Source: Hyposmocoma kahamanoa (taxonomy: Eukaryota > Arthropoda > Insecta > Lepidoptera > Cosmopterigidae). Taken from it: DNA of 64,000 nucleotides. The translations under genes and the position numbers were made by a program. The notes below the pieces were generated by a model. It saw only the letters and a list, made by a program, of their open reading frames with translations, was not told the origin of the DNA and did not search any database. This document shows positions 23,581-35,215 of the stretch, in pieces. The stretch covers positions 5,413,122 to 5,477,121 of the forward strand of contig NW_020653200.1 of NCBI RefSeq assembly GCF_003589595.1. Direction: 5' to 3'. Positions within the stretch are counted from its first letter, which is position 1; the number at the start of each line of letters is the position of its first letter.

Positions 23581-24041
23581 TTAAGAGCTTATTCACACGG
23601 TGTATTTTATAAGCGCCGACGACGCGCGTTTCACGAACGCTCGTTTACGGCGCCGTACAGACTAAAAATCAGCTTGTTGCGTTTGTATAGATAAGACTCG
23701 TGTGAGAAGCGCGCACGATGCTCATCTGTATCGCGTTTTACGCGTTTGAATCAATTCAAATGCGCGCAAACATCACGTTCCTAGCAAGAAACTTATATAC
23801 TCCACTGCAGTAAACTTAGAATTTTATGTGGTTGCTTCATTTCAAAAACTAACTGATATTAACAAACAAAACTAAAACTATCTGCTAAGCGCGTATACAC
23901 GCAGATGACGCGCCTTTACGGCGTCACTGAATTTATGAACGTGTGCGAAGGTTTACTCGCTGCGACTTTAACGTGTGTGAATCCCGTTTACGCGCGTCCT
24001 CAACGCGTATAAAATACGCCGTGCGCATAGGCTCTTAGATG
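23581..24041. mobile_element. GC-rich MITE with TAAGAGC ends
   Basis: Left end TTAAGAGCTTATTCACACGG..GTATTTTATAAGCGC is complementary to the right end GCGTATAAAATACGCCGTGC..GGCTCTTA. The interior is full of ACGCGC and CGCGTTT words and much richer in CpG than its surroundings. It is non-coding; the ORFs crossing its edge are accidental. No clear target duplication was seen. Confidence 0.7.
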
Positions 24042-25185
24042 TTACGAAATATAGGTAGATAAGTACTTATAGTTGCAGAGTTGCTGTATAGTCTGAATAT
24101 GTATCGATAGACAGTGGCAGGCATATTTTTAGTGATAGAGTAAGCAAGATCTGGGAGTGTATGCTGGCAGCCGTACCGTGACGCAATGCGCACGAAGGGA
24201 GCGGTATCGTTGGCTTTTTGTCGAAAGTATACGATGAGACTATCTCGCCATTATCGTCGTTGTAATAATAGTATATCTATACCGATGCGTACAAACAAAT
24301 CGACAAAATCACAATCTACATTGCATTATTTAGCGGGATAGTAATCATTGTTAAAAATTTTAGTTCATAATGCTATTTTTAAGTTAAAGATGTATGTCGA
24401 CATTATGTAAGAACAGTTGTAAAATGATGGTGAGGGATTCATGAGAATCAAAAGTTTTGTATATTTAATATGTGGTTAAAATGTGAAGTCTTGGAATGTA
24501 TCCGTTAGGCTGTCCTTATATGATTGCTGCATACTTTCGCTTTTGATTAGCATTGTTAACTCTGTATATACTTAGTTATGTATGTACCTAGTTAATATTT
24601 TAATTATAACACATTACGTTTAATTAATTCCATAGTGTGTACGCGCATTTGATTCTTATGGTTTATCAGTGATCACTTTATAAATTGTTGTTTTTATTAA
24701 TTACATAATCAAAGGACATCTAAATGCGTACTGCACATAGTCATTCTGTAATGTAAAGATATGTTACTGTACCTATTTATCTGTGGATATTACAATAAAC
24801 GGATAGTTAAATATTGGGGAGCAAAACTAAACTACATTATTATGACTAATATGTGAAGTGTTAATAATTGAAGGAAATTAATTAAACGTTGACTTTTAAA
24901 ATTGATTTAGATTTGTTCCTCAATTTAAACGGCCATTGATACTGAAAGTTGTTTTATTTCTACCGTCGCCCCTAGCTAGAAAATATTTACAGAAAGAGTA
25001 ATTTACTATTGAAATTTACGTCACTTAACTTAACCCGCCAAAAATATGAGAAGCAAGTATCAAACTGCAAAAAAAAGTAACCTAATGAAACCTGAGCCAA
25101 AACACTGTGTCTAACTTCGTTCAGAAGGAGCGAATCTCACAATGAAAATACATTTTTGAACGACTCTACTAAAGAGAGAAACCAA
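24042..25185. other. Non-coding stretch
   Basis: No gene, RNA gene or clear repeat recognised. Confidence 0.4.
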
Positions 25186-25191
25186 TAGCAA

Positions 25192-27345
25192 TTGAAAAGT
25201 TCTCGCACTACCACCGACTCTACTATAAACAAGAAAATTGAAAAACGAACGAAATTATCTCACCCAGAATGGTTGGTCACCACGGGGTCAGTAGACCGAA
25301 ACACTCCAGCATCAAATGGCAATACAATACGCTATAATAAAATATACGTAGGGATATTTAATGTTAGATCCCTAGTAAGTGAAACAAGAATGACCGAACT
25401 AGAATACGCCTTATCAATCATACAATGGGATATCCTAGGTATCATTGAAGTTCGAAGGAAAAGATATATTATAATAGAACATATAAAGGAGTACCGACCA
25501 TACTGTACGGAGAAACAAAAGCAGAAATGGTGCAATATTTCTTGTAAGAAACAAAGTTACATAAACATTACAGGATTTAATCGGAATAACAAAAAGAGTA
25601 GCATTTATAAACGTCAAAATTCAGAGTATTTACAATAGTTCAAACATATGCACCCATATCATCAACTGAAAAAGAAATAGAAGACTTTTACGAATCGGGA
25701 AACAATAGATAAAAGTATGCCAAGCCTTATATTTTTAAGAGACATAATGGCACGAATGAAGGTGAAAATCGAATAATGTGTTATGTTGAAAGTACTGTTA
25801 TGGCAAAAGAAATGATAGAGGCGACAAATTTATAAATCTTCGTTATCAAAACAACCTCAAAATAAGAACGATGTTAAAAAATCACCACAGCTAAGATGGA
25901 CTTGGTTAGCATCTGAAAATAAAACAAAAAACGAAATTGATTTAGTAGCAACGAGCACCTCGACATTAATCCAAACATATTTCAATTCAGTTTGCTAATC
26001 GCGTTCTCAGCAATTTCAAATTCTCTAGCGATCACCGCCTAGTCCGAGCAGCACGATAAATTACTAGGAGAACTCAAATGAGAACAAACTTTGTTTGAAC
26101 AAACGTGAACAAACTTTAAAACCACAGAAATTTATGAATCATGAAAAATACAAAAAAGAACTTTCCAACAGTAAATATCATATTCCATCAAACAAATCAG
26201 TAGTGGAGTTTTTGAAATTTGAATAGCCAGATAAAAAGTAGCTGGTTCTAGTCGTAAAAAACTAGATTTAGTCGATCTACCGTTCAAAAGTTATAAGAGC
26301 GTTTAACTACTGTCCACGCTGGAATAAGCTTATTCCAGCGGTACCACTTCTGAATCTCGAACAACAACTAGCTTAGATCTGATTACATTTAAAAAGTCGT
26401 GATTTAGTCGATTCTACGCCGTTTTGAAGTTATTAAGGGGTTTTACTGTCCACGCTGGAATAAGCTACTCTGCCGGCACCATTTTTGAATCTCGAGAACC
26501 ACAGCTCCTAGCTTAGATCTGATTGCACCCAGAAAAAGTCGAATTAGTCGGTTCTAGTCGCAAAATTTTAGAATTAGTCGCTCCTTTGTTTCGAGAATCA
26601 ACCAGTAGAGCAGGCTGGGTTCATGTATAGCGACTGTACCGTTGATCACATACACACTGAAAATATTTCTACTCTAAAAAAATACATGGAATACAACTTC
26701 CCAGAGCGCTTTACAGATAACAGCAAAGCATTTGGCACAATATCACAATAGCATTTGGGAAGCTCTAAACGAAGGTTACATCAATCTTCTAAAGTTCATC
26801 TTTAAAAATAGTAGTTCAAAAATCATGTTAGAAAAACGTATCGTACATGGAATAAGTATTGGTCACTGAAAGAGATTTTCAAAGGCATTCTACCTATCAA
26901 ACTAAAAACCAAAGCGATGGAAACGTGTCTATTCCCACGCCTAACTTCCACTTGTCAAACATGGCCTTTAACTGAGCAGAGCTTAGAATGAGTTAAAATA
27001 TGTCAGAGAGGTTTAGAAAGAAGATATTGTGGCCTCAAATTAAAAGATAAAATAAACAACTTAATATGGAAGAAGACCTAAGCTAAAGAAGCTGCAAAAA
27101 GAATTCTTCAGTTAAAGTGGAAATGGGCTGGACACATCCAACGAGTTACGTACAAGTTATGGTCCAAAACTGTTACAAATTGGTAGCCAATACACCAATA
27201 TAAAAGATGGTGTGATGATATCGTAAGAGTAGCAGGCATAGTAAGGAGTAGAGCCGTTAGAGACCGCGAAAAGTGGAAGGAGCTGGAGAAGTCTTTTACC
27301 GCTGAAAGCAGCGGTAAAAGCACGGTGGTATAATAAAACAAAAAG
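25192..27345 (+). mobile_element. Degenerate RTE-type LINE with most of its RT deleted
   Basis: The first part encodes an AP-endonuclease start: YVGIFNVRSLVSETRMTELE, then WDILGIIEVRR (25,330-25,460). Later blocks SPQLRWTWLAS, NEIDLVATST (about 25,885-25,960) follow the same domain. At 26,590-26,655 PVEQAGFMYSDCTVDHIHT marks the start of the RT. From 26,890 it resumes near the C-terminus (QTWPLTEQSLE, RGLERRYCGLKLKDKINNLI, LKWKWAGHIQRV, DREKWKELEKSF). The central RT palm (YADD) is missing and many stops are present. A 136-bp direct repeat (26,260-26,590) sits before the RT start. Confidence 0.85.
26260..26590. repeat. 136-bp tandem repeat inside the LINE relic
   Basis: TGTCCACGCTGGAATAAGC occurs at 26,311 and 26,447, each preceded by a TTTAGTCGATCTAC-like and followed by TGAATCTCGA..CTAGCTTAGATCTGATT block. 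This is unlike the RTE coding sequence on both sides and appears to be inserted repeat DNA. Confidence 0.75.
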
Positions 27346-27589
27346 AACAGTGATAAAATAAATATCTAAAAAATTGTACTTTAGCTACTAAGTCTATCTA
27401 CATACGACTTATTTAAAAAAAGTCTTTACTGTTACTGAAGGTCAGAAATAAAGCTTTTATTATTATTATTCCAGCGTCACCATAATTGAGTCCTTATTTG
27501 AAATTTGACTATTCAGGTGAAGTCATCATTTAGTCTGTTAGTCTCAAAAAAAGATTCAGTCTATATGTTGTCGAAGTTTCATAGTTAGA

Positions 27590-27865
27590 AGGTGTTTTAG
27601 GCTCAATTTACTTATTCCTAATTTAACTGTATTTTTTTGTGTTTATGTTACGCGATTATTCCAGTATTTGTGAACCGATTTTGATGATTCTTTTTTTTGT
27701 TGGAAATCAATATGGATCAAATTTAAATTTGAAGAAACTATTCCATCTCTAAGGGTGGCAAACTAGGGGATGGATCCGGCATCGCACACTTGCCGGGTAT
27801 TCGATTTCAATAAAATTTATCAAAAAGATCTAATTTCACAAACTTTTGAGGTCGGTTTTTTTAAT
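27590..27865. mobile_element. AACCGACTTCAAAA-type element, copy 1 (partial)
   Basis: Shares ATTCCAGTATTTGTGAACCG, TTTTTTTGTTGGAAA and a right end CTTTTGAGGTCGGTTTTT with the fuller copy at 50,693-51,150. The left AACCGAC end is missing here. Confidence 0.6.
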
Positions 27866-28330
27866 AAAAAAGTTATTATAAACATAGCGTAATAAACTTT
27901 ATTTCAGTTGTGTGTTGTTCCCATCTAATCCACTCTAAAACATATCCCCTGATGTATCCGTTTTATACTATTTTCTATTCCGATCGGATCCATAGGGGAT
28001 CCAGAATAAATATTAAATAATATTTTATTACCACCTCATACACTGGTATTTTGTTAGAATTCTGTGCATATTTTTAATCATAATTCTGTATATTAAGCCA
28101 TTGATATGAGATTATTCCGTTGTTAGTTTAATAAATAATTTCATTACGTAAATAATTTGTTTATTGTCAATATCAAAATCTTATAGTCACCCGTGACCGT
28201 GGGACATGTAACGGGCCTGTAACTTTGGTTTGTTTGATAAAATATTATACGTGATTTATTATTCCTATTTTATTATTAATCATTGATGGTAATTACAATA
28301 AATTAAAACATATTATTTAGTACTGCAGTC
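27866..28330. other. AT-rich non-coding stretch
   Basis: No gene or repeat recognised. Confidence 0.35.
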
Positions 28331-28339
28331 TTATATTTG

Positions 28340-28870
28340 CTTGAGATTTTTTCATCAGAAGAAATATTGGATCCCAAACTGGAGGTACGGAGAAACCATC
28401 TTCCCTCTTGAAATTAGGATGGTTTTTCATTTCAACAGCCTCTCGCACCCTGGGTACATAACGGACTTCGTTTGCAAGGACCTGGAGCTTGTCGATTTTA
28501 ATTTAGTGTGTAGGTTTATCCATGACATGCACGCAGACTGCAGACTTTTTACGCGGCGGCGTTTGACATCAGCTTTATGTTCTTTGACGCGGGTACAAAT
28601 ACTTCGCTTCGTTTGTCCAATATATGAGAGATCGCACTTGCAGTCAAGCTTGTGAACTCCTGCATCCTGTAAGGAGATGTTACATTTCACGGGTATCAGG
28701 AACTGAGAAATCATCCTCAGGGGTATGAAATAGATCTTGATATACGCACGTCTGAGGACTCTTGCACTGTTTTGTCTGTAACACCTCTCACATAAGGTAA
28801 TAGGGCAGGTCTTCCTTGGTCAGTTGGCGGTTTCACACTCAACTAGTTTGCACGTAGAACTTGCTTTAGG
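28340..28870 (-). pseudogene. Penelope-like element relic with GIY-YIG endonuclease
   Basis: On the minus strand, ARVLRRAYIKIYFIPLR followed by ISQFLIPVKCNISLQDAGVH matches the end of a Penelope-type RT. It runs on into GVHKLDCKCDLSYIGQTKRS and CTRVKEHKADVKRRRVKS, the GIY-YIG nuclease with its Cys motif; here 'GIY' is GVH and 'YIG' is kept. The reading frame is open from about 28,714 to 28,427 and then decays. The RT palm is missing, so the copy is truncated. Confidence 0.75.
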
Positions 28871-28934
28871 TATATGATGAAGATCCTCGGCCAGATGATT
28901 ACTGTCGCAGACGTCATGTGCTCTCTGAAATAAA

Positions 28935-29935
28935 GATTTGCCCATGGTGGCTAGTATGGTGATGAAAATAAACATGAAATACCTATCCGTACCTATTCTC
29001 TTCCACTCTCTGCATCGTTGTAACATAGACAAAAAGTATGTGGATATCCTCCGGGAGCTATACAAAAACGCAACACTCCAGGTCCGAATGCACAGACTTA
29101 CCGATTTCGTCCTAATCCAACGAGTACACCTCGTCAAGGCGATCCTATCTCACCCAAGCTGTACACGACTGTGCTCGAGGACATCATGAAAACACTCGAC
29201 TGGGACGAGATAGGAGGAAAACATCGATGGCCGCAATTTAACACATCTGCGCTTCGCTGACGCCTTGATCCTCCTAGCTGAAAGTATCAAATAGTTGCAA
29301 AGCATGCTCCAAGATCTGTACCAAATATCGATGAGGGTGGGCCTAAGGATGAGCATGACCAAAACCAAGGTTATGACCAACTTTGCGGGTCCTAAGCATT
29401 ATAGGTAACTGCCCTATAGAGGTATTGAATGAATGCATCTATCTTGGTAATTGTCTATCCTTCGGCCCCGCTTCTTAGCTTAAAGAAATCACGAGACGAA
29501 CTCAATTAGGATGGGTTGCCTTCAATAGGTTGGAAGATGTGTTCAAGTCTAGAATCCCTCAATGCCTGAAGAACAATGTGTTCAACCATGTGTACTACCT
29601 ATACTTACATATGCTTCCGAGACATGGCCGCTCACGAAAGAATACGTACACAAGATTCAAGTAGTGGACGCAGGTACGAGGATAGCTAAGCATAAGTGGA
29701 GGTGGGCGGGACACTTTGCTAGAAGGAACGATGGAAGAGGGACGACAGCTGTTACTGAATGGTAGCCAAGAGACGCAAAAAGACCAAGAGGCAGACCACC
29801 CGCCCGATGGATTGATGATATTAAGGCCATAGTTGGAAACCACTGGATACGACTCGCATGCGACCGGAAAGAATGGCGCAATAGAGAGGAGGCCTATACT
29901 CAGCAGTGGGTGCAAATAGGCTGAAATGATGACCT
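28935..29935 (+). pseudogene. Second RTE-type LINE relic (RT to 3' end)
   Basis: 28,990-29,180 encodes RRCNIDKKYVDILRELYKNA, then LTDFVLIQRV and a frame-shifted GDAILS/PKLYTTVLEDIMKTLDW block, typical of RTE RT. 29,660-29,925 gives IAKHKWRWAGHFARRNDGR, RPRGRPPARWIDDIK and EEAYTQQWVQIG, the usual C-terminus. Stops and frameshifts are frequent. It lies head to head with the Penelope relic. Confidence 0.85.
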
Positions 29936-29939
29936 ATCC

Positions 29940-31255
29940 GTATGAGGTTTCTTCCGAAATACAGCATGGTCAAAGGTGTTGCTAGGATTTCTTTTGACTA
30001 AAATATATAAAGCACACAGTCAAGAGCACGTCGAGCTTGACACTTTGTACCGTTCTTATCCTAAGCCGCATAGAGTTGAATTTAAATCTTAAGTGTGAAG
30101 CTTGTCGTGCTCTTGACCCTGTACCACAATTATTTTGTTCTTTAGCAAACTGTATCTTGTGGTACAGGTTCAAGTATATTGACTACCGAGCCGGCAGCCT
30201 CTGCAGCCTTCGGGATGCTTCGGTAAGCTTTTACATTTGATGTAATGATTGATCTAAAGAGAGACTACGCGTATTTTTAGTATTAAACTTTGTAGAATAG
30301 CGATCTCTGACGGAAGAAATGAGAAGCGCCGAAATATGCGGCTGAATGTCGGTAAGTCGGGCTAATGGCTAGTCTAGGTTTTAAGATTGATCAACTTAAG
30401 TGGTTGTTTTACCCGGATTGATTTTAGTTACGCGGCAATAAAGGCTTATAGACCGAAGACGAAGGTCGCAAGTCCCCAAAGCAGACTGGCTTTCGGTCTT
30501 TGACGTGTGGCGACGAGTGACTAAAATCGATGGTGACGGTCTCCACTTCGTCTTGTAAAGATTTATAAAGTGAAAGTGTAATTTTCAGCATCGTAATATA
30601 AACGACAAGTAGTCTGTCGTTTTATATCTATAGTAGTATTTCGTATATGTATATACGAAATTTAAAAAAAATTAAGAATATTAATTGACTAACTCTCATG
30701 GCAGCCTTATTAATTTAATTGAGTAAGTAGATCACGATTTGAGAGTATTTATAATAGGGCAACGACAAGAACCCTGTCACCATGAAAACAACAAATTGAT
30801 TTATTGTCAGTATTTCTTATAAATTGGTTTATCTGTAACTTCGATGGAAAACATCTGACACTTAATTATAGTATTCGCCAATTTTCCATTTTATATTAAA
30901 ACATTTAGGTACGAATAAACTAATAATTCATAGTACCTACATTACAAATTGTAAATACCAATTTGTACAACCGTGTGAAGCCGTGTTTTCACTGGCAAGA
31001 CGCGGCGAGGTAAGAATCAAAATTTGTAAAATTTCCCGTTCATTTTGGAAATTTTAAATTTTGTCGTACAATTTTCTCTCCTAGCGTAGCTTTCGTGGAA
31101 ATGGTCTGGATTGACGAGGATGTGCAAGATGATAATTGAAATATTTGTTGCTTGATTAGTGTGATATTTAACTGTATTGCTGAGTATATAACGGAAATAC
31201 GATTCGCGACGATCACACATGGTGTCACGCATACTCGTATGAGCTCGCGAACGCT
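29940..31255. other. Non-coding stretch
   Basis: No gene recognised. A local block AAGAGCACGTCGAGCTTGAC (about 30,020) and TGTCGTGCTCTTGACCC (about 30,104) form an inverted pair, which may be a small element. The rest shows nothing. Confidence 0.35.
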
Positions 31256-31260
31256 ATTAA

Positions 31261-31779
31261 AGGAGAGGTCACACCGCGAACGAAGCTAATTTAGTTAACT
31301 TAGCTCCCATAGCTACATGCAACAAAGTATGCGAGCTAAGCTAGCTGAGCTTAGTTTAGCTCACATAACTGCATGCAAAGCTAAGCTAAGGAAATATGGG
31401 GCCGTAGCGAAGTGCTGCTACTTGACGCTAGTCTTTTGTTTAAAGCCGTAGCTCTAGTGATTCATGGTAGGCGTACTTCATTATAGTATTTACGAAAATG
31501 AGCAATATTGACGAAGAATGTTCAGACGATGACTGACACATCTGACACATTCGATAAATTCTTCCATAACGACTTGCATATGCACTATACAGATGCGCGC
31601 GAGCTACTATGACAATGACAACAACACTGTGGACATATTCGGGAGTGAAGGGTGCCTTCGCTTAGGCCACATAGTTCAGTTAGTTCGCTTAGCTTAGTAA
31701 GTAAGTAAGTATGAAAATAAGCCGTGGGTACGTGAGAGAAGCTAACTTAGTTTAGATTCTCTTGTCAATGGCCTCTCCT
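31261..31779. mobile_element. Harbinger-type MITE with TAA target duplication
   Basis: Ends AGGAGAGGTCA and TGGCCTCTCCT are inverted repeats, flanked by TAA at 31,258-31,260 and 31,780-31,782. Many AGCTAAG/TTAGCT words occur in the subterminal parts. A short ORF beginning MSNIDEECSDDD (31,497) may be the remnant start of an ORF of the parent element. The 3-bp TWA target fits PIF/Harbinger. Confidence 0.65.
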
Positions 31780-31784
31780 TAATA

Positions 31785-33165
31785 TTATAATAATATAATA
31801 GAAGTACCTACGTACGATTTAAGATATAAAAAAGATGAATTTCTGCAAATAATTGCAATGAGCCCCACAGTCGAATTTCTAAAGTTTATTAAATAATGTA
31901 CCGTGTTGGTATTTCAATATTCTTATTTTATGAAACGTGTCTGTTGCTGTAGCTCCTGTAGCTTCTAGAACTATTCGAAATCTCGGCGCGATATTGCGTA
32001 CGCTTGCGATAACTCTTAATATCAATAGCAAGCTCGCGATTGGTTTCAATGGAATTTGAGTTTAAATTAGGCCGGTGAGATTTTAATTCTCGTCTCTTCT
32101 CACCGGTTGAGAAGCACCTTTATTTTTTTTTTATTTTTTTTTTTTTATTGTGACTCGGCAAAATGACTGCACCGCGCCTGATGGAAAGTGCGAATACAGT
32201 CCAGAGATGAGAGTAACGGATGGAAAACACAAATATCTTCACTCCGTCACTATCATTTTGCCGGTCTGGCCAAATGCTTCTTCACACTACGTTTGAAGTG
32301 CCTGTAGTTAAAATTGAGACGTTTCCAATAAAAAACATTTTTAATTTTTATGCTAATTTCAAATTATCAAACTAACCGTCGCTGTAAACTGGCTATGTGG
32401 TAAGTAATTGGCTAAAATTGGGTAAAAATTCTAAACTAGCGTCAGATACAGATTTTTTACTCGGTAAGTAAATACGGTCTCTACAAGTTCTTTTTAAATT
32501 TTAATATGCTTGGCTTCATAGGAAAAACAATAAAAAGGAAAATGTATATGATGTTAATATTAATCTACCAGTGCACAAAAAGATGGCTCGGGTCCTAGTT
32601 CAATTCTTGATTGTTTACGAAGATAAGTAGAATATGTTTAATAAATCCAAATAGGTACTCGTAAAATGTGGCACTTAAAATCCCAATTTATATTATTTAT
32701 AATATTATCTATAATTGAATAAGAAAATGTTGAAACGTTGAACAAATTTCGTCGTCCGTCGTATTGCTTGTTCGTAGTGTGTAAACTCTTAATTTAACTT
32801 CGAGCACGTGTTACCTCACATGTTGAATAGGTATGTCAATATGTTCACGGTGAATTGTAATTTATTACAATTAAATAAAATGAAAAATGCTCATTTAATT
32901 AACTAATATTGTAAAAATATATTTTTGCCAATGACTGCCTTATGAACAATTTCCTAAATTTTTAACTATAACCTAGATATAACAAGAATCCAATTCAGTG
33001 TCGTGGCAAATATATGAATGAAAAAGTATATATTATCACGTCACGCAACGCAGTGTTAACGTTACCGTGACTTAGTCAAGAGGCAAATTGACAGAACCTT
33101 AGATGTTCAGTGAAAAATATAAGTTACGATTGCTGACATACAAAATGTTTCCAAATGCGAAAAAG
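31785..33165. other. Non-coding stretch with small hairpin and repeat scraps
   Basis: CCGGTGAGATTTTAATTCTC with TCTTCTCACCGG at 32,071-32,106 forms a short hairpin, followed by a poly(T) run and an ACTCGGCAAAATGACTGCAC block that looks like a dispersed repeat. No gene. Confidence 0.4.
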
Positions 33166-33167
33166 TA

Positions 33168-33760
33168 TATAGTGTTTTTTTTTAAACGGGACAGTATGGG
33201 GAAATCCGAAACCGTGGAAGATACAAGGAAACTATTTTAGGAACCGTTAAGTCTTTTTTGTGAAAACAGTTTTGGCCTACTCAATTTTTTGGTCAAGCGT
33301 GAGTTGTCAATGAATGAATGAATGAATGAATAAAAATGATAAAATTTTTTTACTGTTGATCGACTCGGTTTCATGAAGGAATCATTTCACTGCATGCGAC
33401 AAAAAAGATCTGGACAGCTGAAGTTAGTCAAATTTCATAAAATGTTTTTTATTAAAAATGAATAAACTTAACTAACATTTTTTATGCTGATAGACTCAGC
33501 TTCTTATAATAATGATTTTATTGTATCGGAAGAAAAGAATCGGGACAGCACAAGTTGGTCAAACTTCTGCTGTCTGAAGTGAAACTGACTCGACCAGCAC
33601 AAAAAAATTTTGGTCAATAATTTTATTCATTTTTATGGACATCTCACGCTTGATCAAAAAATTTATGCCAAAATTGTTTGCACAAAAAAGACAGTATCCT
33701 TGTATCTTCTATGGTTTCGGAATCCCCTATACTGTCCAATTTATAAAACACTCTGTATTA
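33168..33760. mobile_element. Foldback element, family F, with long inverted arms
   Basis: Left arm (GGACAGTATGGGGAAATCCG, AAACCGTGGAAGATACAAGG, then GTGAGTTGTCAATGAATG) is complementary over roughly 150 bp or more to the right arm ending ACTGTCCAATTTATAAAACACTCTGTA. The ends lie next to TA, as for Tc1/mariner-type MITEs. Its right end is about 110 bp past the stop of the CIMAP2-like gene, so its sequence may be part of that gene's 3' UTR or supply its poly(A) site. Confidence 0.75.
33622..33627 (-). promoter_or_regulatory. Candidate poly(A) signal of the CIMAP2-like gene
   Basis: AATAAA on the minus strand, about 245 bp past the stop codon and inside the foldback element. It is a guess from position only. 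Confidence 0.25.
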
Positions 33761-33869
33761 AAATAAATAAAATAGAAGCACAAAGAATAAATTACAGTAT
33801 TTCCTCCAAAATATTAAAGTTGGTTACCTCAAATTTCGCCAGCCCTTTGCAGCCTAAGGGAGCAAAGAA

Positions 33870-35144
33870 TTAAAATGAGTTCATAGGTTTTTGAATGTGA
33901 GCTCCGATAGTTCGACCGACTTTGCTCAAAAAAACGTGACGATGACCATTTCCCGGGAGGCCACAGCTGACGGTTTTTACGTAGTAACGGCCGACGCCAG
34001 GCCACACTATGGTACGTACATACCCTGGCGGCCTATCGTATGAACTGTTGAATCCGTAAATGTTCTGCTTAAAGGTTCGTATTGGAGGATCGCCAACGTC
34101 ATAGGATGCCGGTCCCGGTTCCTCCTTTCTCCGCTTACATGACGCCAAGTTATTCACTGCTATTCTATTTGTTGGTGGATTATCCATATTGGTCTTATTC
34201 ATCTCGCCGAAATGCCCTTTCTTATATTTCTCCAAGCAACCAGGTAGAGCTATTGGCCAAGTCGTCGCACTGCATCTGTTTGAAGCGAAATGGTTATGGA
34301 TCGAGTACTCGTCTCGTTGACCCGAAAACAACTCATATGGTCCTCGCCGTGATACTAATTTTTTGGGTTTATTCTCTATAGAATCTTTATCTATTATACG
34401 GTAAATATTAGGAGGTAGAGACCATTTCTGTGTAGTATCCTTGAAACGGCATGGCTCTTCTCTCTCAAAGGTGGGTCTAGTGGAATGTGGTCCATAAGAA
34501 ACTTTGTAAGGGACGGCTTTGTAATACGTGCCTGGTCCAGGATATGAGAGCTTTGGTGGTTTGAATCGAGGAGTGCGCCCGAAGCCTACGTTTTTACAAG
34601 CTGGTTCGTATTTAACTTCATCTGGTACGTTAGTCCACGCTGGTCCTCCAATCGCCGATTGCCAGCGGCGTTGTTTCAATATATATTGGTTTCTGTAACC
34701 TAAGTTTTTCGACCAACTCTCTAGTTCTGTTTTACATTGCCAAGGTTCTTTTTTTATGGTCTTTGAGTTGCAGGTCATCTCAATGGGTTTGGGATGGTAT
34801 AGGCATGGATCGCATCCTAGTGGCCTGGTAGAGTACAGGCCCGAAGGATCAAGTTTAGGATGTACAGGCGGTCTTGTGTCTCTTGGAACTTTTGAACCAA
34901 AAGCTAATGAAACAGGTTTCGCTACAATTGCCTTATCTTTTAAGTCTGGATACGCGAACGACTCTTGGCTTGCTATTATTTTTAAAATATCCTTTGTTGA
35001 AACTTCATTTGCTATTAGTTTGGCCACAAGTGTTTTGGAATTTAAAGAGTACCCGGAACTACTCACTTGTTTAGAAAGTTCCTTTGAGAGAATTCTCGTC
35101 TTTGACTTTTCTTTATTAAGGCTGCTTGAAGTTTTTGTAACCAT
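33870..35144 (-). CDS. CIMAP2/LEXM-like (C1orf177 family) protein, single exon
   Basis: A full 424-residue ORF from ATG to stop without introns. It resembles the family known as lymphocyte expansion molecule / ciliary microtubule associated protein 2, proteins of about 420 residues with SHIPPO-like (PGPGxY) turns that bind axonemal microtubules; insect members are expected in sperm tails. Visible motifs: YPGPGTYY (residues 201-208), SYGPHSTRPTFERE (216-229), RRGPYELFSG (266-275), a GHFG-like KKGHFGEMNK (308-317), NPPTNRIAVNNLASC (322-336), EPGPASYDV (342-350) and WPGVGRYYV (381-389). No signal peptide or membrane segment. Met at 35,144 is the first in the frame and gives the family's usual length. 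Family placement rests on recalled motifs. Confidence 0.8.
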   Translation of the reverse strand: MVTKTSSSLNKEKSKTRILSKELSKQVSSSGYSLNSKTLVAKLIANEVSTKDILKIIASQESFAYPDLKDKAIVAKPVSLAFGSKVPRDTRPPVHPKLDPSGLYSTRPLGCDPCLYHPKPIEMTCNSKTIKKEPWQCKTELESWSKNLGYRNQYILKQRRWQSAIGGPAWTNVPDEVKYEPACKNVGFGRTPRFKPPKLSYPGPGTYYKAVPYKVSYGPHSTRPTFEREEPCRFKDTTQKWSLPPNIYRIIDKDSIENKPKKLVSRRGPYELFSGQRDEYSIHNHFASNRCSATTWPIALPGCLEKYKKGHFGEMNKTNMDNPPTNRIAVNNLASCKRRKEEPGPASYDVGDPPIRTFKQNIYGFNSSYDRPPGYVRTIVWPGVGRYYVKTVSCGLPGNGHRHVFLSKVGRTIGAHIQKPMNSF

Positions 35145-35162
35145 TGTGTATTATAAAGTAAA

Positions 35163-35215
35163 GGCGCTCCACCGCATTCACCTGTAATTTAACAATCCAA
35201 GATTCGATTTCGAGC
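35163..35215. repeat. TIR-like end of a repeat just before the CIMAP2-like gene
   Basis: GCATTCACCTGTAATTTAAC, then GATTCGATTTCGAG, repeats at 36,283-36,320 as GCATTCGCCTGTAATGTAAC, then GATTCGATTTCGAG. It is one end of the element at 36,260-36,660. On the minus strand it reads TTAAATTACAG just before the gene, a possible splice acceptor for a 5'-UTR exon ending at the start codon. Confidence 0.5.

Noticed and set aside
34756..35187. 143-residue plus-strand ORF
   Set aside because: It lies antisense to the CIMAP2-like gene, which has clear family motifs.
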